Source: an uncultured Erysipelotrichaceae bacterium (GTDB lineage: Bacteria; Bacillota_I; Bacilli_A; Erysipelotrichales; Coprobacillaceae). Taken from it: 8,301 nt of DNA. The position numbers and the translations under genes were made by a program. Where the stretch lies: positions 1 through 8,301 of the forward strand of contig URQL01000067.1 of assembly GCA_900550005.1 (NCBI GenBank), in the 5' to 3' direction. Below are positions 6,678 to 8,301 of the stretch, piece after piece; positions within the stretch are counted from its first letter, which is position 1; each line of letters begins with the position of its first letter. The notes under the pieces are model-generated. The model ran no database searches. It had not been told where the DNA came from and saw only the letters and a program-made list of their open reading frames with translations.

Positions 6678-7125
6678 TTAGAGCCTCCTGACATAATTTT
6701 TCATATTCTTTTCCTACACAAGTGATTTTCATTTGTCGCTTGTCATCTTCAATTCTTTTGATTTCAATTTGCATATACTCATCAGGAAGATCTTCTTGCA
6801 TAAACATGGGCCATTCGATCACACTGACAGCTTCATCATCGATGTACTCATCAAAACCTAGATCCTGTTCATTGCCTTCTAAACGATAAGCATCAAAATG
6901 ATATAAAGGCAGACGTCCGCTGTCATATTCTTTTAAAATCGTAAAGGTAGGTGAATTGACAATTTCTTTAACACCTAATCCTTTTGCTAAACTCGCTGTA
7001 AATGTTGTTTTTCCAGCACCTAAATCTCCTGTAAGTAAAATAACTGTTCTTTTATTAATTAGACTTCCTAATCGATAGCCAAAGTCTTGTGTAGCTTTGA
7101 CATCGTTCATCATTAATGTACACAT
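6646..7125 (-). CDS. tsaE: tRNA threonylcarbamoyladenosine biosynthesis ATPase TsaE
   Basis: A 159-residue P-loop ATPase that binds the TsaB-TsaD complex and drives its catalytic cycle in t6A synthesis. Visible are the Walker A loop GDLGAGKTTF (33-42), NSPTFTILKEY (57-67), LYHFDAYRLE (74-83) and the downstream VSVIEWP (101-107). I place the start at 7125 (MCTLMMNDVK), because AAGGCGGTGA lies just upstream (7140-7131) and the protein then begins as TsaE proteins usually do. An in-frame ATG ten codons earlier at 7155 lies next to the ntdP terminator and lacks a ribosome binding site. It is the first gene of the tsaE-tsaB-rimI-tsaD-rex cluster. The promoter is not obvious: the only -10-like box (TAAAAT, 7147-7142) would start the RNA almost on top of the ribosome binding site. 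Confidence 0.96.
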   Translation of the reverse strand: MCTLMMNDVKATQDFGYRLGSLINKRTVILLTGDLGAGKTTFTASLAKGLGVKEIVNSPTFTILKEYDSGRLPLYHFDAYRLEGNEQDLGFDEYIDDEAVSVIEWPMFMQEDLPDEYMQIEIKRIEDDKRQMKITCVGKEYEKLCQEALNENISNGYFK

Positions 7126-7161
7126 TTTTATCACCGCCTTTATTTTAACATACATCTTATG

Positions 7162-7190
7162 AAAAAAAAAAGTAGAATATGACTACTTTT
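7162..7190 (-). terminator. Rho-independent terminator of ntdP
   Basis: On the minus strand AAAAGTAG (7190-7183 region) pairs with CTACTTTT (7175-7168) around a 7-base loop, then runs into more T. The stem contains the ntdP TAG stop (7183-7185). A- and T-rich arms make it only moderately strong, so some readthrough into tsaE is plausible. Confidence 0.8.
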
Positions 7191-7722
7191 CGTTACGTTT
7201 TAGTTCTTGATACACATGATACCAATGTTCACTAAACCCTGGTTTGAAAGGTCCCTCTTCATTTTCGACCATCGTAATTAATTCATCTAATTGATTTCTT
7301 AAAATACGATCTAATTCAGGTGGATAATTCATTAGTTTTCGATGGTTGTTGTATTCTTCTTCATCTAATATTTTATATTTACAATCGGGAAATACTTTTA
7401 AATCTAAGTCATAATCGATATATTTAATGGCTTCGCCATCCCATAAACAAGGTGAAGCAATATTACAATAAAAATAAACTCCATTATTTCTAATCATACA
7501 AATGACATTATACCACTGATGTGTTGGAAGGTAAACGATGGCGGGCTCTCTTGTATACCAAATACGTCCATCCGATTCTGTTACAAGGGTTTTTACATTA
7601 ATTGCGATTGTGTGCTCACTCGTAGCATCTAGAACTAAACCTTTTGACCAGCTTCGATGAAATTTACCGTTATGCTTATAACAATGAATGTAAACCTCAT
7701 CTTTAAACTTAGGTTTATCCAT
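7183..7722 (-). CDS. ntdP: DUF402 nucleoside tri-/diphosphate phosphatase (NtdP/YgaC family)
   Basis: A 179-residue soluble protein of the DUF402 family, whose Staphylococcus member NtdP hydrolyses nucleoside tri- and diphosphates. Conserved blocks run in the family order: HCYKHNGKFHRSWSKGLVL (13-31), NVKTLVTESDGRIWYTREPA (42-61), WYNVICMIRNNGVYFYCNIASP (70-91), EAIKYIDYDLDLKVFPD (97-113) and EEGPFKPGF (155-163). The acidic cluster in YIDYDLDLKV is the likely metal-binding region. The start at 7722 is favoured by AAGGA about five bases upstream and because the predicted transcription start (near 7743) lies downstream of the alternative ATG at 7758. It has its own promoter and terminator, so it forms a single-gene unit upstream of the t6A cluster. 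Stop is TAG. Confidence 0.93.
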   Translation of the reverse strand: MDKPKFKDEVYIHCYKHNGKFHRSWSKGLVLDATSEHTIAINVKTLVTESDGRIWYTREPAIVYLPTHQWYNVICMIRNNGVYFYCNIASPCLWDGEAIKYIDYDLDLKVFPDCKYKILDEEEYNNHRKLMNYPPELDRILRNQLDELITMVENEEGPFKPGFSEHWYHVYQELKRNEK

Positions 7723-7727
7723 GACTT

Positions 7728-7734
7728 TCCTTCT
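7728..7734 (-). promoter_or_regulatory. Ribosome binding site of ntdP
   Basis: AGAAGGA on the minus strand ends five bases before the ATG at 7722. It supports this start over the in-frame ATG at 7758. Confidence 0.7.
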
Positions 7735-7749
7735 TTCTATCACTTTTCT

Positions 7750-7777
7750 ATTATACACCCTTTTTTTATTATGTGAA
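7750..7777 (-). promoter_or_regulatory. Predicted SigA promoter of ntdP
   Basis: On the minus strand TTCACA (7777-7772) and a perfect TATAAT (7755-7750) are 16 bases apart. The inferred start near 7743 gives a leader of about 20 bases containing the ribosome binding site. It lies 25 bases after the terminator of the upstream RNA candidate, so ntdP does not depend on that transcript. Confidence 0.75.
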
Positions 7778-7794
7778 CACCTCTTTTTTTACTT

Positions 7795-7893
7795 AAAATA
7801 AAAAAAGAAGATCTAAATTAGGAATTAGACTCCACTTTTAGGCTGATAGATGGATTCTCCTTCTCTTAAAATTTAAGTTTAGATCTCTCTTTT
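7795..7893 (-). terminator. Long terminator-like hairpin ending the candidate RNA
   Basis: Minus-strand bases 7893-7878 and 7817-7802 form a 16-position helix with one mismatch. It is centred on AGATCTAAA/TTTAGATCT and is followed by a T-rich tail. Two positions (7808/7887 and 7806/7889) are G-U in minus-strand RNA but would be A-C mismatches in plus-strand RNA, so the minus strand is the structured one. The helix carries a 60-base apical part (7877-7818), unusually large for a simple terminator, with a possible inner UCCAU/GUGGA helix. Confidence 0.7.
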
Positions 7894-8000
7894 GCCGTAA
7901 ACATATTTGTTTACTTCGACACCCATTGTATAAGATATTCACGATAAAACTTGTCGAACTACGCTCTAATTTACTTACTCCCCCCGCTTTCAAAATTTAC
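7801..8000 (-). ncRNA. Candidate structured non-coding RNA, about 200 nt, family not recognised
   Basis: This fills most of the 485-base gap between the membrane protein and ntdP, and no supportable ORF lies in it. Reading the minus strand from a TATAAT box (8012-8007), the order is: a G-rich 5' segment with six consecutive G (7986-7981); a 7-bp helix TTCGACA/TGTCGAA (7958-7952 with 7921-7915) with a 30-base loop; directly adjacent, a 6-bp hairpin GTAAAC/GTTTAC (7914-7909 with 7902-7897); then the long terminator helix. ntdP has its own promoter after the terminator, so an independent RNA is more likely than a leader. I looked for T-box, SAM, lysine, THF, yybP-ykoY, SRP, RNase P and tmRNA core motifs and found none convincingly. 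The size and isolated position would suit 6S RNA, whose sequence is poorly conserved, but I cannot show the closing stem. Transcription itself is inferred. Confidence 0.5.
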
Positions 8001-8045
8001 AGGTCAATTATAGCGATGGCAGCCAAAATTAAAAAGTAAATTTTG
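7991..8045. repeat. Perfect 10-bp inverted repeat flanking the RNA candidate's -10 box
   Basis: CAAAATTTAC at 7991-8000 and its exact reverse complement GTAAATTTTG at 8036-8045 lie 35 bases apart, with the TATAAT box between them. It could be an operator pair, or a stem in an RNA that starts further upstream on either strand. The arms are AT-rich, which limits significance. Confidence 0.55.
8007..8035 (-). promoter_or_regulatory. Possible promoter of the candidate RNA
   Basis: A perfect TATAAT on the minus strand (8012-8007) is followed by G or A residues suitable for initiation about seven bases on. With 17-base spacing the -35 is only TTTTTA (8035-8030), which is weak. No extended -10 is present. 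Confidence 0.4.
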
Positions 8046-8068
8046 TGTATAAACAAAAAACAACAAAC

Positions 8069-8111
8069 AAAAAAAGGAAGATAAGCGTTATCGTTTATTT
8101 TCCTTTTTTTT
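8069..8111 (-). terminator. Terminator of the membrane-protein transcript, possibly bidirectional
   Basis: An 11-bp outer stem (8069-8079 with 8100-8110, including GGAA/TTCC) encloses an inner GATAA/TTATC hairpin and a 7-base bulge. Seven or more T follow the stem on both strands, so it could stop transcripts from either side. It lies about 100 bases beyond the stop codon of the membrane protein. Confidence 0.75.
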
Positions 8112-8207
8112 AACTTCCCCATCCCTCTCTATTTTTATGTACAAATAAAGTTAACCGATTACTTTTCATACTAATCAAAAAGAAATCGTCACACAAGGTC
8201 ACACCGT

Positions 8208-8301
8208 TTATACACGTTTTAGTTTTGGAAGAAGCAATGTGACCAAAATAAAGCAAAGAATTGCTGTTGGGATACAATAATATGCATTGTACCATAATGA
8301 A
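8208..8301 (-). CDS. C-terminal end of an integral membrane protein (partial)
   Basis: Reading the minus strand from 8300, an open frame of 30 codons runs to TAA at 8210-8208 and continues off the window edge. It ends in one hydrophobic segment, YYCIPTAILCFILVTLLLP, closed by a basic tail KLKRV. That is the typical inside-facing C-terminus of a transporter such as an MFS permease. The composition is much more protein-like than the overlapping 61-codon frame on the same strand (8295-8110). Too little is visible to name a family or substrate. The terminator at 8111-8069 is its likely 3' end. Confidence 0.65.
   Translation of the reverse strand, partial: SLWYNAYYCIPTAILCFILVTLLLPKLKRV

Noticed and set aside
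7772..7781. Half of a Rex operator (TGTGAACAC on the plus strand) near the ntdP promoter
   Set aside because: The second half-site of TTGTGAA-N4-TTCACAA is absent, and the match is the promoter -35 box itself.
7863..7877. 15-base exact repeat shared with 2339-2353 (contains the near-palindrome CTTAAAATTTAAG)
   Set aside because: In AT-rich sequence one such match in 8.3 kb is within chance expectation, and the two contexts are unrelated.
7881..7928. 15-codon ORF on the minus strand inside the RNA candidate (starts MGVEVNKY)
   Set aside because: No ribosome binding site is present, it sits across the predicted helices, and it is too short to stand alone.
7890..7990. tmRNA-like words on the minus strand (GTTCGACA, GTAAACA, GGCAAAA)
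   Set aside because: There is no acceptor stem, TpsiC arm, CCA end or tag reading frame, and the RNA would end within 200 bases.
8110..8295. 61-codon minus-strand ORF at the right edge
   Set aside because: It overlaps, in another frame, the hydrophobic 30-residue ending of a membrane protein. It has no ribosome binding site, no recognisable domain, and runs into the terminator region.

Overview
The window comes from a low-GC, AT-rich Firmicute. Strong AGGAGG-type ribosome binding sites, a T-box leader, Rex, and a tsaE-tsaB-rimI-tsaD cluster placed much as in Bacillus all point there. The very compact layout and the protein flavour suggest an Erysipelotrichia-like or Mollicutes-related lineage, but that placement is inference. 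The genetic code looks standard: TGG encodes Trp in intact frames, and all ten stop codons seen are TAA or TAG. Every gene I can support lies on the minus strand, so the region is transcribed from right to left. I saw no insertion sequence, CRISPR array, tRNA or rRNA.

Layout in the direction of transcription: (1) 8301-8208, the last 30 residues of an integral membrane protein, followed about 100 bases later by a terminator at 8111-8069. (2) 8045-7801, a gene-free stretch holding a candidate structured RNA of about 200 nt with a -10 box, two hairpins and a long terminator helix. I could not match it to a known RNA family. (3) ntdP (DUF402 nucleoside phosphatase family) with its own promoter and terminator. 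(4) A tight cluster tsaE-tsaB-rimI-tsaD-rex with overlapping or nearly touching genes. (5) A complete T-box leader with an AAC (Asn) specifier controlling asnS. (6) A GNAT acetyltransferase whose likely promoter is built into the asnS terminator. (7) A YtcJ-like amidohydrolase ending in a strong terminator.

TsaE, TsaB and TsaD are the bacterial components that transfer the threonylcarbamoyl group to A37 of ANN-decoding tRNAs (t6A). RimI is an N-acetyltransferase commonly encoded with them. tRNA-Asn is a t6A substrate, and uncharged tRNA-Asn is the ligand of the T-box just downstream, so the central block joins tRNA modification, tRNA charging and tRNA sensing. Rex adds NADH/NAD+ redox sensing. 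The right-hand intergenic RNA candidate is the least explained part of the window. The genes themselves are mostly ordinary core functions.
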